Of a stretch of DNA of 57,212 bases, positions 27,393 to 39,817 are shown one piece after another. The notes beneath the pieces were generated by a model. It searched no databases. It saw only the letters and a list, made by a program, of their open reading frames with translations, and was not told the DNA's origin. The translations under genes were made by a program, and so were the position numbers. The number at the start of each line of letters is the position of its first letter. The stretch's first letter is position 1. The stretch covers positions 110,513 to 167,724 of the forward strand of contig NZ_FZMQ01000011.1 in the NCBI RefSeq assembly GCF_900197855.1, written 5' to 3'. This DNA comes from Helicobacter cynogastricus. GTDB taxonomy: Bacteria; Campylobacterota; Campylobacteria; Campylobacterales; Helicobacteraceae.

Positions 27393-29224
27393 AAACTAAC
27401 CTCTTCCATGTTTTTTTGACACATTTTGATAAACTCCTTTGCATCTAACTCGTATTGCTTCCCTTGCAAGCGGTCCCGAATCGCCAAGCTTTGTTGCTCC
27501 ACTTCTTTAGCCCCCACCACCACAATTAAAGGCACTCTTTGTTTTTCTAATGTGCGGATGCGTTTGCCAAGCGTTTCATTTTTATCAACAAACTCTGTAA
27601 AAATTCCAGCCGTGCTAAGTTGGGCTTGGATGGTTTTTGCATAGGGAGCTTGATCTTCAGAAACAGGTACAAGAGCGACTTGTACAGGCGCAATGAAAAA
27701 GGGATAGTTTCCTCCATAATGCTCTGTGAGCACAGCAATAAAGCGTTCAAAAGACCCTAAAATAGCGCGGTGAATCATCACCGGTCTTTCAGATACTCCC
27801 TGTTCATTGGTGTAATTTAGATCGAATCGCTCAGGCAAATTCATGTCCACCTGCACCGTGCCACATTGCCATTTGCGCTTGAGTGCATCCGTAATCTTAA
27901 TATCAATTTTAGGTCCATAAAAGGCTCCCCCACCCTCATCGATCTTAAAAAACACACCCTGTTCTTCTAAGGCTTCTTGAAGGGCTTTTGTTGCTTCCTC
28001 CCACACCAAATCACTTCCAATATATTTATCAGGTTTGGTAGAAAGTTCCATTTCATAACTGAACCCAAAGGCTGACATGACTTTTTTGGTGAATTCTAAA
28101 ATGGCGCGCACCTCATCTTTAATCTGAGAAAAACGACAAAAAATATGCGCGTCATCTTGTGTAAATTCACGCACCCTCAAAAGCCCATGTAAAACTCCGC
28201 TTTGCTCATGTCTGTGCACCACGCCGTATTCATAGAAACGCAAGGGTAAATCGCGATAAGAATGCAGGGCATGTTGATAGACCTTAATGTGCCCAACACA
28301 ATTCATAGGCTTGATACCATATTCAGTTTCATCAATGGTCGTAAAATACATGTTTTCTTTGTAATTGTCATAATGCCCACTGATTTTCCACAAACTACTT
28401 TTGAGGATTTCAGGCCCGCGCACGGGCTCGTAGCCGTATTTAAAAAGAGCGGCACTTAAAAGATTCTCGATGCGTTGGCGCAAACGCATACCATTTGGTA
28501 GCCAAATAGGCAATCCTGCTCCCACTTCTTCATCAAATCTAAAGAGCCCAAGTTCTTGGCCCAACTTGCGGTGATCGCGTTTCTTAGCTTCTTCGATTTG
28601 AAAGAGATAGTCCTTCAAACTTTCTTTTGTCGCAAAGGCAATTCCATAGATGCGCTGGAGCATCTCCTGGCTGGCATCTCCACCTAAATAAGCCCCGGCT
28701 AATTTTGTGAGCTTAAAATAACGCAAAAAGGCGGTGTGGGGCAAATGAGGCCCCCGGCACAAATCCTCAAATTCTCCTTGAGTATAAACGCTGAAGTGAT
28801 CTCCTTCAATTTTGGACATCACTGCATGTTTGAGAGGATCGCCCTCAAAGCGCTTTAAGGCCTCTTGACGATTCATGTGAATCTTAGTGATGGTATGTTT
28901 GCGCTTGGCAATTTCTAGCATTCTTGCTTCGATACGCTCTAAATCTTCCTCAGAAATTTTGACACTTGTTTTGAAATCGTAGTAAAAACCTTCTTCTACC
29001 ACAGGGCCTACAAAAAACTGCGCGTCTGGATAAAGCTGTTTGATTGCTTGAGCCAAAAGGTGCGCACATGAATGTCTTAAGATTTCTAAGGCCTCTGGAC
29101 TTTCTCCAAAGCTGATTCTCTCACCCTCTATAATTTCTTCCCCACGCAAATAGCCCAATTCCTGCGCACTCTGCACATCGTAAAGTACCCCCGCCTTTTT
29201 AATGCCTATCACCTCACCTGACAA
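27389..29224 (-). CDS. thrS: Threonyl-tRNA synthetase
   Basis: A 611-residue class II synthetase. The N-terminal TGS domain is shortened; the editing domain is present with [10 protein letters not shown] (zinc-type HxxxH, about residues 51-60) and GFYYDF. The core carries motif 2 ([13 protein letters not shown]-type), the zinc cysteine in IKPMNCVGH, and motif 3 with [19 protein letters not shown]; the C-terminal anticodon domain begins around residue 505. It lies 12 bases after a small lipoprotein gene and overlaps infC. Confidence 0.96.
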   Translation of the reverse strand: MSGEVIGIKKAGVLYDVQSAQELGYLRGEEIIEGERISFGESPEALEILRHSCAHLLAQAIKQLYPDAQFFVGPVVEEGFYYDFKTSVKISEEDLERIEARMLEIAKRKHTITKIHMNRQEALKRFEGDPLKHAVMSKIEGDHFSVYTQGEFEDLCRGPHLPHTAFLRYFKLTKLAGAYLGGDASQEMLQRIYGIAFATKESLKDYLFQIEEAKKRDHRKLGQELGLFRFDEEVGAGLPIWLPNGMRLRQRIENLLSAALFKYGYEPVRGPEILKSSLWKISGHYDNYKENMYFTTIDETEYGIKPMNCVGHIKVYQHALHSYRDLPLRFYEYGVVHRHEQSGVLHGLLRVREFTQDDAHIFCRFSQIKDEVRAILEFTKKVMSAFGFSYEMELSTKPDKYIGSDLVWEEATKALQEALEEQGVFFKIDEGGGAFYGPKIDIKITDALKRKWQCGTVQVDMNLPERFDLNYTNEQGVSERPVMIHRAILGSFERFIAVLTEHYGGNYPFFIAPVQVALVPVSEDQAPYAKTIQAQLSTAGIFTEFVDKNETLGKRIRTLEKQRVPLIVVVGAKEVEQQSLAIRDRLQGKQYELDAKEFIKMCQKNMEEVSF

Positions 29225-29236
29225 TCAAATCCTTTT

Positions 29237-29362
29237 CTAGCATCCACTTGAACCAAAACCACACTGCACCTGCGAATCTACTTTCTCTGCCTGTGGATCT
29301 TGCATGGGTTGCAAACACCCCATCAAGCACAACATGCACATAAACCCTAGTAATCTCAGCAT
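29237..29362 (-). CDS. Small lipoprotein (41 residues) ahead of thrS
   Basis: A short frame with AGGA a few bases before the ATG. The N-terminus is Met-Leu-Arg, a hydrophobic Met/Leu/Cys-rich core, and a lipobox LMGC (lipidated Cys at residue 16), followed by a 25-residue tail ending CGFGSSGC with two further cysteines. It lies 12 bases upstream of thrS on the same strand. The exact signal layout and ribosome site support it as a real gene; function is unknown. H. pylori also has a small uncharacterised gene near thrS. Confidence 0.65.
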   Translation of the reverse strand: MLRLLGFMCMLCLMGCLQPMQDPQAEKVDSQVQCGFGSSGC

Positions 29363-29459
29363 GGACTTCCTGAAAAACGCAAAAAATATGCCCGATTTTG
29401 CCATATTTAAGTTAAATATTTCTTTATTTTGACTAAGTTTGTTTTAGCGATACTTTTGT

Positions 29460-29465
29460 TAGAAT
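29460..29465 (+). promoter_or_regulatory. -10 box of recA
   Basis: TAGAAT, preceded by TGT (extended type), 23 bases before the recA ATG; the leader ends in AAGGAAAATC. No -35 box or LexA site is visible, as expected in Helicobacter, which lacks a classical SOS regulon. Confidence 0.55.
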
Positions 29466-29488
29466 GGTAACTTTTATTAAGGAAAATC

Positions 29489-30502
29489 ATGGACGAACAA
29501 AAGCAAAAAGCCCTAGATTTGGCAATCAAACAAATTGATAAAACCTTTGGAAAGGGTGCGCTCATGCGTTGGGGAGATAAAGAGATCGAGCCCATCGAAG
29601 CCACCTCTACAGGTTCTTTAGGCTTGGATATGGCACTAGGCATTGGAGGTGTACCTAGAGGGCGCATCATAGAAATCTATGGACCTGAGTCAAGTGGAAA
29701 AACTACGCTGACTTTGCATGTTATTGCTGAAGCGCAGAGGAATGGTGGAGTTTGCGCTTTTATTGATGCCGAACATGCCTTAGATGTGGAGTATGCTAAA
29801 AAGTTAGGGGTGGATGTTGACAACCTTTTGATTTCTCAACCAGACACGGGAGAAGAGGCCTTAGAAATCTTAGAAACCTTAGCCAGAAGCGGGGCTGTGG
29901 ACATTATCACCGTGGATTCTGTGGCTGCGCTCACTCCACGCGCTGAAATTGAAGGGGATATGGGAGATCAACATGTGGGTTTGCAAGCCAGATTGATGAG
30001 TCAGGCGTTGCGTAAGATTACGGGGGTTTTGCACAAAATGAATACCACCCTCATTTTCATTAATCAAATCCGCATGAAAATTGGTACAATGGGTTATGGG
30101 AGTCCAGAAACCACCACTGGGGGCAATGCTTTAAAATTTTATGCTAGTGTGCGTTTGGATATCCGTCGTATTGCTACCCTCAAACAAAATGATCAATCTA
30201 TAGGCAATCGCGTCAAGGTTAAGGTAGTCAAAAACAAAGTCGCCCCGCCTTTCAAAGAGGCAGAATTTGATGTGATTTATGGCGAGGGGATTAGTCGTGT
30301 TGGAGAGTTGATCGATTATGGGGTGAAACTTGATATTGTAGAAAAAAATGGAGCATGGTTTAGTTACCAAGATAGGAAATTAGGGCAGGGCAAGGAGGCT
30401 TCTAGGCTATTGCTCAAGGAAAACCAAGAACTAGCCCTAGAGATTGAGACAAAAATTAAGGAGAAATTGCATTCTTCCCAGAAAGCCTCGCCCCTTTCTT
30501 AA
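29489..30502 (+). CDS. recA: Recombinase RecA
   Basis: A 337-residue DNA strand-exchange ATPase. Walker A is GPESSGKT (residues 65-72), the Walker B-like segment is [10 protein letters not shown], and the L2 region is seen in [27 protein letters not shown]. It serves recombinational repair and integration of DNA taken up by the ComB system. The next gene starts nine bases later; I recall an enolase gene in this place in H. pylori, which is absent here. Confidence 0.98.
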   Translation: MDEQKQKALDLAIKQIDKTFGKGALMRWGDKEIEPIEATSTGSLGLDMALGIGGVPRGRIIEIYGPESSGKTTLTLHVIAEAQRNGGVCAFIDAEHALDVEYAKKLGVDVDNLLISQPDTGEEALEILETLARSGAVDIITVDSVAALTPRAEIEGDMGDQHVGLQARLMSQALRKITGVLHKMNTTLIFINQIRMKIGTMGYGSPETTTGGNALKFYASVRLDIRRIATLKQNDQSIGNRVKVKVVKNKVAPPFKEAEFDVIYGEGISRVGELIDYGVKLDIVEKNGAWFSYQDRKLGQGKEASRLLLKENQELALEIETKIKEKLHSSQKASPLS

Positions 30503-30511
30503 AGGATTTCC

Positions 30512-30763
30512 ATGCTTTTAATTCTATGGCGATTGACTTATTTGTATCGCTATGTACTTGTTGGTTTTGTAGGACTTGTAGTTTTAGGGCTTTATATTGG
30601 AAGTTTGCTGTTTGGAGATACTTCTTTTGAGGTGCTCAATACTCTCAAAGAAAAACAGGCAAGCTTGCAAACCACCGCGCAGAATCTGCAATATGAAAAC
30701 GCTAAGTTGCAAAAACAACTCTTTGAGCTCAAAGAGCTTGAACCACATTTAAGTACGCCCTAA
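30512..30763 (+). CDS. FtsB/DivIC-like septum protein
   Basis: An 83-residue protein: short N-terminus, one membrane helix (about residues 15-34), then a coiled coil (about 42-75, LKEKQASLQTTAQNLQYENAKLQKQLFELKEL). This is the layout of FtsB/DivIC, which link FtsL and FtsQ at the division site. Its stop overlaps the ATG of the next gene by one base. The family call rests on architecture rather than a strict motif. Confidence 0.7.
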   Translation: MLLILWRLTYLYRYVLVGFVGLVVLGLYIGSLLFGDTSFEVLNTLKEKQASLQTTAQNLQYENAKLQKQLFELKELEPHLSTP

Positions 30764-31359
30764 TGCGCGTTTTATTTCCTTTAATCGTCTTTATGTTTTG
30801 CCTACTTGTAGCTAGAGATGATCCCTTTGAGCCAGTCAAAAAAGTAGACAATCACTTAGACATGCTTGAAGAAAATGTGGCTGATTATTTTAAATCCATC
30901 AAGTTTACTCTTCCTACCACCGCGCGCGTGCTCACTAAAATCACTATCACTTATCAAGACCTCGATGCCTCTATACACACCAAAGAGATCAATATTGGCC
31001 AACGCATCGACTGGCACTATCCCCTTAGGCTCACTCAAGAAAAGGCATTTTTGCAACCTGAGGAAAGTACTTATCAGATCGCCAATTTCAGCTTTTGGAT
31101 TCGTGAAAACAAGCTTTATTTGCGCACCACTTCCAAAATCCAGCGATCTTTTATTTTGCTTGATCCTTATCGCATTGTGATTGACATCGATCGGGAAGAA
31201 CCTACGCTAAGAGAAACTCTCAAGATTTACAAAAAACGGGTTAATGAAGTGGTGCTGACAACTCACACAAATTTTTATAGATTTGCCATTGCCCTTGATG
31301 GGCGCTATAGTTATAAGATTGCTCAAAAAGATAACTATCTGGTCGTTACCCTCTACTAG
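30763..31359 (+). CDS. AMIN-domain-like periplasmic protein
   Basis: A 198-residue protein with a signal peptide (about residues 1-18). The C-terminal ~110 residues read as an AMIN domain: ANFSFWIRENKLYLRTTSKIQRSFILLDPYRIVIDIDRE, then VVLTTHTNFYRFAIALDGRYSYKIAQKDNYLVVTLY. AMIN domains target envelope proteins to peptidoglycan or septa. No amidase catalytic domain follows. Being coupled to an FtsB-like gene supports an envelope or division role, by inference. Confidence 0.7.
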   Translation: MRVLFPLIVFMFCLLVARDDPFEPVKKVDNHLDMLEENVADYFKSIKFTLPTTARVLTKITITYQDLDASIHTKEINIGQRIDWHYPLRLTQEKAFLQPEESTYQIANFSFWIRENKLYLRTTSKIQRSFILLDPYRIVIDIDREEPTLRETLKIYKKRVNEVVLTTHTNFYRFAIALDGRYSYKIAQKDNYLVVTLY

Positions 31360-33937
<2,578 letters not shown>

Positions 33938-34035
33938 AGGATTGTTGATCATTTATTAAAATTAAGAAGGCTGGTATTCAATGAGTTCTTCTAGGATTTC
34001 ATTTTGGCAAATTATCTTTACAACGAAGGATTATT

Positions 34036-35379
34036 GTGGAAAAAACGACATGGAATCAAGAGCAAAAACGGGTGTTTCGTGGGATGTTGCAAGAATTTGT
34101 GAATTTGGTAGATGAAGCGGTGAGAGAATGGAAGGTAAAAGGGGAAACCCCAGCTCCAATAGCTCCAAAGGGCGCATGTAACGCGCTTCAAAAAAGAATC
34201 AATGCTTTTTTAGAAAGGTGGGGCTATGTATGTACTATAAGTCCGGGTTTTGGAAACCTAGCTAATGTGCCCGCAATTGCTTTTTTCAGACAAGATATTT
34301 TGGGGAAGGGATTTATTAACTCTGAAAAGGCAACTCCTAGAAAAGGTTTTTATATTTGGTTTGAGTATTCACGCAGGGCGCAGCCTAAAATTTTTGACCT
34401 TTACATAGGGCGCGCTAATGATGGTTTGGAAGCATGTAAGCAATGTATCGCTTATAAAAAATTGTTTAGCAGTGAGGGTTATCTTCTTTATGGGTACGAA
34501 AACTGCAGTTTAGACATAGCTATGGGAGAAATTGCGGATTACTTTATAGATTTAATGGCTGTGTTCAGCGCAATTCCACAAGATGATTTTAGGGTTACAG
34601 GTCGCCCTAAAACTGCTCCAAAAGAAATGACAAATAGAAAAGTACCACTAGCACCAGCGGTTGAAAAAATGCCCACGATAAAAGAAAACACGCACATAAA
34701 GCAACAAGCATCTTCTACGCTAGAAATTTACGAAGAGTATAAAAGTTACGGGGAACGCGCCCTACACCCTCTCTTGACTTATTTTGCATTTCACAAAATG
34801 GGACTGCGTACTAAGACTATTTATCATGAGAAGAGTCAAAAAGGCGAAAAACACATCCATGAATGGTCACATCCAGATATGGTTGGCGTGTCTTTTGGTC
34901 GCAAAAGCTCCAATATTTTGGAGAGTTTTAATAAACCACCCATTAAGATAGTTTCTTTTGAGCTTAAAAGAGAAATTAGTCGCCATAATTGCAAGGATTA
35001 CTTTTCTCAAGCCTTTCATAACAGCTCTTGGGCAAATGAAGGCTATTTGGTGGCTGAAAAAATTGATCAAAATGATACAGAGTTAATGAACTTACTTGAA
35101 CGCCTAGCTTGTCGCTTTGGAATTGGAGTCATATTGTTTAACTTGCAAGACATTAGTAGTAGTAACATACTCCATGAAGCTGAAACTAAAGAAAACTTGA
35201 AATTGGAGCGTTCTTTAGCCGCAGAGTTGTATGATATAAGTCCAGATTTTAAAAGTTTTCTTGAAACAATCGAAGCCTTTAAACAAAATCCAGATTCTCT
35301 TGATTTGAGTGCTTTTGATCCACTATTGGAAAAACAAGAATTAGAAAGCCATATCAGAGATGAAATTTTAAAAACATAA
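34036..35379 (+). CDS. Putative modification-dependent restriction nuclease: McrB-N-like domain plus HrgA-like PD-(D/E)xK domain
   Basis: A 447-residue soluble protein starting at GTG with AAGGA five bases upstream. Residues ~40-180 resemble the MrcB/DUF3578-type N-terminal domain (GNLANVPAIAFF, then a KGFYIWFEY-like segment), a fold associated with recognition of modified bases. A Pro/Lys-rich linker (~195-225) leads to a C-terminal domain similar to HrgA/COG2958 proteins, with a likely nuclease core: D281 in SHPDMVG and E309-x-K311 in VSFELKRE, then KDYFSQAFHNSSWANEGYLVAE. No methyltransferase lies nearby; the flanks are housekeeping genes. Base composition looks more A/T-rich than the neighbours. 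Both domain calls are by eye. An alternative is an HrgA-like protein with another nucleic-acid role. Confidence 0.55.
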   Translation: MEKTTWNQEQKRVFRGMLQEFVNLVDEAVREWKVKGETPAPIAPKGACNALQKRINAFLERWGYVCTISPGFGNLANVPAIAFFRQDILGKGFINSEKATPRKGFYIWFEYSRRAQPKIFDLYIGRANDGLEACKQCIAYKKLFSSEGYLLYGYENCSLDIAMGEIADYFIDLMAVFSAIPQDDFRVTGRPKTAPKEMTNRKVPLAPAVEKMPTIKENTHIKQQASSTLEIYEEYKSYGERALHPLLTYFAFHKMGLRTKTIYHEKSQKGEKHIHEWSHPDMVGVSFGRKSSNILESFNKPPIKIVSFELKREISRHNCKDYFSQAFHNSSWANEGYLVAEKIDQNDTELMNLLERLACRFGIGVILFNLQDISSSNILHEAETKENLKLERSLAAELYDISPDFKSFLETIEAFKQNPDSLDLSAFDPLLEKQELESHIRDEILKT

Positions 35380-35488
35380 GATTTTACAGGTGAGCTTGGG
35401 AATGTCTCCCCCTTTTTATGGGTGTAGAAAGCAAGCCATTTAGCCCTTAAGCAAGCAGGATTTTATTAAAGGCATTTTAAATCTAATG

Positions 35489-35497
35489 CTTTATAAT
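35489..35497 (+). promoter_or_regulatory. Extended -10 promoter of rplI
   Basis: TGCT-TATAAT-type element (TATAAT at 35492-35497) about 28 bases before the rplI ATG, which has AAGGGAG as ribosome site. It likely drives rplI-hslV-hslU-era. Confidence 0.65.
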
Positions 35498-35525
35498 AGC
35501 CACTTTTAACAAAAAAGGGAGTTGC

Positions 35526-35972
35526 ATGAAAGTTTTGCTACTAAAAGATGTGAAAAATTTGGGCAAAGCAGGGGATGTGTGCGAGGTGAAAGATGGTTAT
35601 GGTCAAAATTTTCTTTTAGCTAAAAATTTAGCCCAACTTGCCACTTCAGCTGCTATCAACCACTACAAGGCTAATCAGAAAAAACGCGCAGAGTTAGAAG
35701 CCCAAGAACTCGCCCACAAACAAGAGATTGCCAAAAAGTTAGAGAGCATTACTCTACAAATCGTTAAAAAAGTGGGGGCAAATGGGGCGTTGTTTGGATC
35801 GATCACCAAAGAAGAAGTTGTCGAAGCCCTGCGCGCGCAACATTCTTTAGAGATAGATAAAAAAACACTCGAGCTAAAAACCCCTATCAAGAGCACCGGG
35901 ATTTATGAAATCGAAGTCAAACTAGGGTCTGGGGTGCATGGCGTGTTAAAAATTGATGTGGTGGCTGAGTAA
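35526..35972 (+). CDS. rplI: 50S ribosomal protein L9
   Basis: A 148-residue protein with the L9 N-terminal signature [31 protein letters not shown], a long connecting helix (about residues 45-75) and the C-terminal rRNA-binding domain ([18 protein letters not shown]). It lies three bases before hslV. In H. pylori the same rplI-hslV-hslU-era order is found. Confidence 0.97.
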   Translation: MKVLLLKDVKNLGKAGDVCEVKDGYGQNFLLAKNLAQLATSAAINHYKANQKKRAELEAQELAHKQEIAKKLESITLQIVKKVGANGALFGSITKEEVVEALRAQHSLEIDKKTLELKTPIKSTGIYEIEVKLGSGVHGVLKIDVVAE

Positions 35973-35975
35973 TAG

Positions 35976-36521
35976 ATGTTCCATGCAACTACAATTTTAG
36001 GCTATAAAACGCATTTTGAGGGCAAGGATTACGCCATCATCGGGGGCGATGGGCAAGTGAGTTTTGGGAATTGTGTCCTCAAGGGCAACGCGACCAAGAT
36101 TCGCACCCTCTATCACGGACAAATTTTAAGCGGATTTGCTGGAAGCACTGCGGACGCTTTTAGTCTCTTTGATATGTTTGAGCGCATTTTGGAGGGCAAA
36201 AAAGGGGATTTATTTAAAAGTGTGGTGGATTTTAGCAAGGAATGGCGCAGAGATAAATTTTTGCGCCGTTTAGAGGCGATGATGATTGTCCTCAACAAGC
36301 AATCCATCTTTATTTTGAGTGGAACGGGGGATGTGGTCGAACCTGAGGATGGTAAGATTGCCGCTATTGGGAGTGGGGGCAATTACGCGCTGAGTGCAGC
36401 GCGCGCGCTAGATCAATTCGCCAAACTGCCCCCTAAAACTTTAGTAGAAGAGTCGCTCAAAATTGCCGGAGAAATCTGCATTTACACCAACACCAACATT
36501 AAAATCTTGGAATTACCATGA
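35976..36521 (+). CDS. hslV: ATP-dependent protease subunit HslV
   Basis: A 181-residue proteasome-like peptidase that works with HslU. The catalytic Thr must be N-terminal after processing; here the sequence starts [11 protein letters not shown], so a short propeptide is expected to be removed before Thr5. Further family motifs are [22 protein letters not shown] and [17 protein letters not shown]. It overlaps hslU by ATGA. Confidence 0.96.
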   Translation: MFHATTILGYKTHFEGKDYAIIGGDGQVSFGNCVLKGNATKIRTLYHGQILSGFAGSTADAFSLFDMFERILEGKKGDLFKSVVDFSKEWRRDKFLRRLEAMMIVLNKQSIFILSGTGDVVEPEDGKIAAIGSGGNYALSAARALDQFAKLPPKTLVEESLKIAGEICIYTNTNIKILELP

Positions 36522-37846
36522 AATTAGAGATGACTCCCCAAGAGATTGTAGATTATTTGGACGATTATATTATCGAACAAAAAGACGCTAAGAAAATGAT
36601 CGCCATTGCTTTGCGCAACCGCTGGCGCAGGTTACAACTGCCCAAAGAGTTGCAAGAAGAGGTAACCCCTAAGAATATTTTAATGATCGGCTCAACGGGG
36701 GTGGGCAAGACAGAGATCGCACGGCGCATGGCCAAGATGATGGGCTTACCCTTTATCAAAGTGGAGGCAAGCAAGTATACTGAAGTGGGTTTTGTGGGGC
36801 GCGATGTGGAGTCTATGGTGCGCGATTTGGTCGCCACGAGCATTAATTTAGTGGAGAACGAACACAAGGAAAGAAATAGAGGAAAGATCGAAGAGCTTAT
36901 TGTGGAACGCATTGCTAAAAAGTTGCTCCCGGCTTTGCCTAATGGGGTGAGTGAGACCAAAAAGGAGGAATACGCCTCCAATTTTGAAAAAACCAAAGAG
37001 AAGATCAAGAGCGGGGCTTTAGATCATGTGCAAATTGAGATCGAGTTGCGTAAAAAGCATTTAGAGGGAGACTTTAACGTGCCTCCTGAAATTATTAAAG
37101 TGCAAGAGAGTCTGATTAAAGTCTTAAATCGTGAGGGGGAGAAAGTCAGCAAAGAGATGAGTATCAAGGAGGCGAAGGAAGCTCTGCGCCATGATGTTTC
37201 CCAAACGATTTTGGATATGGAACGCGTGCAGGCTGAGGGCGTGGAGCGCGCCATGCAATCTGGGGTGATCTTTATTGATGAAATTGACAAGATCGCTGTT
37301 GGTGTCAAAGAGGGAAGCCGCCAAGACCCCAGCAAGGAGGGCGTGCAACGCGATCTTTTACCCATTGTAGAGGGGAGTGTGATCAATACCAAATATGGCC
37401 CTGTGGCCACTGATCATATTTTATTCATTGCAGCGGGCGCATTCCAATTAAGCAAGCCTAGCGATCTCATTCCTGAACTACAGGGGCGTTTCCCCTTGCG
37501 GGTGGAATTAGAAAGTCTCTCTGAGGAGATCATGTTTGCTATTCTCACACGCACTAAAAGCTCGATCATCAGACAATATCAAGCTCTCTTATCTGTGGAG
37601 GGCGTAGAACTTGTCTTTGACCCGGAGGCTCTTAGAGAGCTAGCTAGACTTTCTTATTTGGCCAATCAAAATGCCGAAGATATTGGTGCGCGCCGTTTAC
37701 ACACCACTATTGAAAAGGTCTTAGAAGATTTGAGCTTCAATGCGTCTAGCTACAAGGGGCAACAAGTGTTGATCACAAAAGAAAATGTTGCTAAGAAGCT
37801 AGAAAATCTTGTGGATAATGTGGATCGCGCCCGTTTTATTTTATGA
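36518..37846 (+). CDS. hslU: ATP-dependent protease ATPase HslU
   Basis: A 442-residue AAA+ unfoldase feeding proteins to HslV. Walker A is GSTGVGKTE (about residues 57-65), the pore loop region is [19 protein letters not shown], the inserted I domain spans roughly 110-230, and Walker B is [11 protein letters not shown]. The C-terminus ends ARFIL, matching the HslU tail that docks into HslV. It overlaps era by ATGA. Confidence 0.97.
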   Translation: MKLEMTPQEIVDYLDDYIIEQKDAKKMIAIALRNRWRRLQLPKELQEEVTPKNILMIGSTGVGKTEIARRMAKMMGLPFIKVEASKYTEVGFVGRDVESMVRDLVATSINLVENEHKERNRGKIEELIVERIAKKLLPALPNGVSETKKEEYASNFEKTKEKIKSGALDHVQIEIELRKKHLEGDFNVPPEIIKVQESLIKVLNREGEKVSKEMSIKEAKEALRHDVSQTILDMERVQAEGVERAMQSGVIFIDEIDKIAVGVKEGSRQDPSKEGVQRDLLPIVEGSVINTKYGPVATDHILFIAAGAFQLSKPSDLIPELQGRFPLRVELESLSEEIMFAILTRTKSSIIRQYQALLSVEGVELVFDPEALRELARLSYLANQNAEDIGARRLHTTIEKVLEDLSFNASSYKGQQVLITKENVAKKLENLVDNVDRARFIL

Positions 37847-38736
37847 GCAAAGCCGGTTTTATTGCCCTCATTGGTCGCCCCAATGCGGGTAAGAGCACTT
37901 TGTTAAATGCGTTGGTGAATGAACACTTAGCTTTAACTTCGCACAAAGCGCACGCCACACGCAAGGCTCTTAAAGCCATTGTGCCTTATACAGATTCTCA
38001 AGGAAATGCCTGCCAAATGGTGTTTGTAGACACTCCTGGAATCGCTTCGCCCAAAAAACTTCTAGAGCAAGCCATGCAAGAGGAGAGTATGCGGGCTTTG
38101 CAAGATTGCGATTTGGTGCTTTTCTTAGCAAGCGTGCATGATGACTTAAGAGATTATGAGAACTTTTTAAGTTATGCTAGCACAAAACCCCACATTCTAG
38201 CTCTCAATAAGATCGACACCCTCACTCATGCAGATCTGCTCGCCAAGATCGCGCCCTATCAGGCTTATAGCGATAAATTCCATGCCTTAGTGCCCTTGAG
38301 CGCGAGCAAATATAAAAACATAGACATTTTATTAGCCAATGTGGCAGAACTCTTGCCCGAATCTCCCTTTTACTACGATCCCCAAAGTTTAAGCGATGCG
38401 CAAATAAAAGAGATTTATGCAGAGATGATCCGCGAACAACTTTTTGTGTATTTGAGTGAGGAGATTCCCTATGCGAGCGCGGTTGTATTGACGCATTTTA
38501 AGGAGGAGGACAAACTCGATCGCATCAAAGCACAAATTGTTGTGGAAAAAGAAAGTCAAAAAAAGATGATCATTGGCAAGGAGGGGAATGTTATTAAAAA
38601 AATTGGGCGTGCAGCCCGCTTACAGATGGAATCTTTGGGGGACAAAAAAGTTTTTTTGCAATTGGAGGTTGTGGTGTGTAAAAATTGGAGTAGGGAAAGA
38701 GAGGGGTTAAAAAAAATGGGTTATGTGGTAGAATAG
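37843..38736 (+). CDS. era: GTPase Era
   Basis: A 297-residue GTPase for 16S rRNA maturation and 30S assembly. G1 is GRPNAGKST, G3 is DTPG, G4 is NKID, and the C-terminal KH domain carries VEKESQKKMIIGKEGNVIKKIGRAARLQME. The 3' end contains the promoter of csd6. Coupled to hslU by an ATGA overlap. Confidence 0.97.
   Translation: MSKAGFIALIGRPNAGKSTLLNALVNEHLALTSHKAHATRKALKAIVPYTDSQGNACQMVFVDTPGIASPKKLLEQAMQEESMRALQDCDLVLFLASVHDDLRDYENFLSYASTKPHILALNKIDTLTHADLLAKIAPYQAYSDKFHALVPLSASKYKNIDILLANVAELLPESPFYYDPQSLSDAQIKEIYAEMIREQLFVYLSEEIPYASAVVLTHFKEEDKLDRIKAQIVVEKESQKKMIIGKEGNVIKKIGRAARLQMESLGDKKVFLQLEVVVCKNWSREREGLKKMGYVVE
38726..38734 (+). promoter_or_regulatory. Extended -10 promoter of csd6
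   Basis: TGG followed by TAGAAT, overlapping the end of era and 31 bases before the csd6 ATG. Confidence 0.55.
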
Positions 38737-38765
38737 GGACATTTTTTAATTTTATAGGGGTATTT

Positions 38766-39773
38766 ATGTTAGAAAGGGTTTTATGGGCAAGGGTTTTGTT
38801 AGTTGCATTTCTTTGCGCTGTGGGTCTGCGCGCAGACACCTTGATGGGCTTTGTTAAGGCCTATCATAAAAAAGGGATCGCCTCTATCGAACGGCTCTTG
38901 CAATCCTATTTGACCCAAAAAGAGTTTTGGGAAGATGTGCTAGAAAAACATGACATCAGCTATGGCTACTATGAAGATCTTGATTACCTTTTTGTCATCA
39001 ATAAGGCCGATCCAAAATTAACTCTATATGCTTTGCAGGGCGAAAAGATTGTTAAGGTCAATGAGAGCACCGCCTTAGTAGGCTCTAAAGCGGGAGAGAA
39101 AATTACAGAAGGGGATAAGGCCACGCCTATTGGGGTTTATCAGATTCTAAAAAAACTCACAGGTTTAAATGCCTACTATGGACCTTTTGCCCTAGAAACT
39201 AATTACCCTAATCCTTTTGATGTGGCGCGTAAGCGAAGCGGACATGGTATTTGGATTCATGGGCTGCCTTTAGATGGCAAGCGCGATGAGCTCAACACCA
39301 AAGGTTGCATTGCCATACAAAACCCCATTTTAAAAGATTATGGCACACGCCTCAAGGATAAAAAAACCTTGCTCATTGTTTATGAGGGAGAGTTTAAATA
39401 CGCAACTCAAGATGAGTTAGCGACCTTGCTTAGCTCCCTTTATACATGGCGCAGTGCATGGGCGAAAAATGACCTTGTGAGCTACATGAGTTTTTATGCT
39501 CCAGATTTCAAGCACGCCAATGGTATGGATTATAAGACTTATGAAAAATTTAAAACCCATGTTTTTGGTAAAAATGAGGATAAAACTATCCGCTTCTCTA
39601 AAGTCAATATCACTCCTTACCCCAATAACGACCATAAGCGCATCTTCCGTATTGCTTTTGATCAAGACTACGATGCCTACAAGAATAAAAAACTTGTCTA
39701 TTCCTCTCATGGGACTAAAGTCCTTTTTGTGGCACTTGAAAAGGGTAAAATGCAGATTTTGGTTGAAAAATAG
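38766..39773 (+). CDS. csd6: Csd6-type L,D-carboxypeptidase/transpeptidase-fold cell-shape protein
   Basis: A 335-residue periplasmic protein with a signal peptide (about residues 1-23). The YkuD-like catalytic domain holds GHGIWIHGLP (His160, His165) and the nucleophile Cys181 in NTKGCIAI. The C-terminal ~110 residues are an NTF2-like domain (TWRSAWAKNDLVSYMSFYAPDFK). In H. pylori the counterpart trims peptidoglycan tetrapeptides and sets helical shape. In H. pylori this gene stands near the left edge of the cag pathogenicity island; here it is followed by a small lipoprotein gene instead. Confidence 0.9.
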   Translation: MLERVLWARVLLVAFLCAVGLRADTLMGFVKAYHKKGIASIERLLQSYLTQKEFWEDVLEKHDISYGYYEDLDYLFVINKADPKLTLYALQGEKIVKVNESTALVGSKAGEKITEGDKATPIGVYQILKKLTGLNAYYGPFALETNYPNPFDVARKRSGHGIWIHGLPLDGKRDELNTKGCIAIQNPILKDYGTRLKDKKTLLIVYEGEFKYATQDELATLLSSLYTWRSAWAKNDLVSYMSFYAPDFKHANGMDYKTYEKFKTHVFGKNEDKTIRFSKVNITPYPNNDHKRIFRIAFDQDYDAYKNKKLVYSSHGTKVLFVALEKGKMQILVEK

Positions 39774-39775
39774 AG

Positions 39776-39781
39776 TATAAT
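39776..39781 (+). promoter_or_regulatory. -10 box of the small lipoprotein gene
   Basis: TATAAT begins three bases after the csd6 stop codon and lies 36 bases before the lipoprotein ATG at 39818. Confidence 0.55.
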
Positions 39782-39817
39782 TTCAAGTTGGGGGAAATTT
39801 ATTACAGAAGGGCGTTT

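Noticed and set aside
33967-34117. Short plus-strand frame across the start of the putative nuclease gene (ATG at 33980)
   Set aside because: Low-quality sequence without ribosome site; it overlaps the better-supported GTG-started gene in another frame.
35398-35420. GGGA...TCCC followed by a T-run as terminator of the nuclease gene
   Set aside because: The stem is only four to five pairs; too weak to call.
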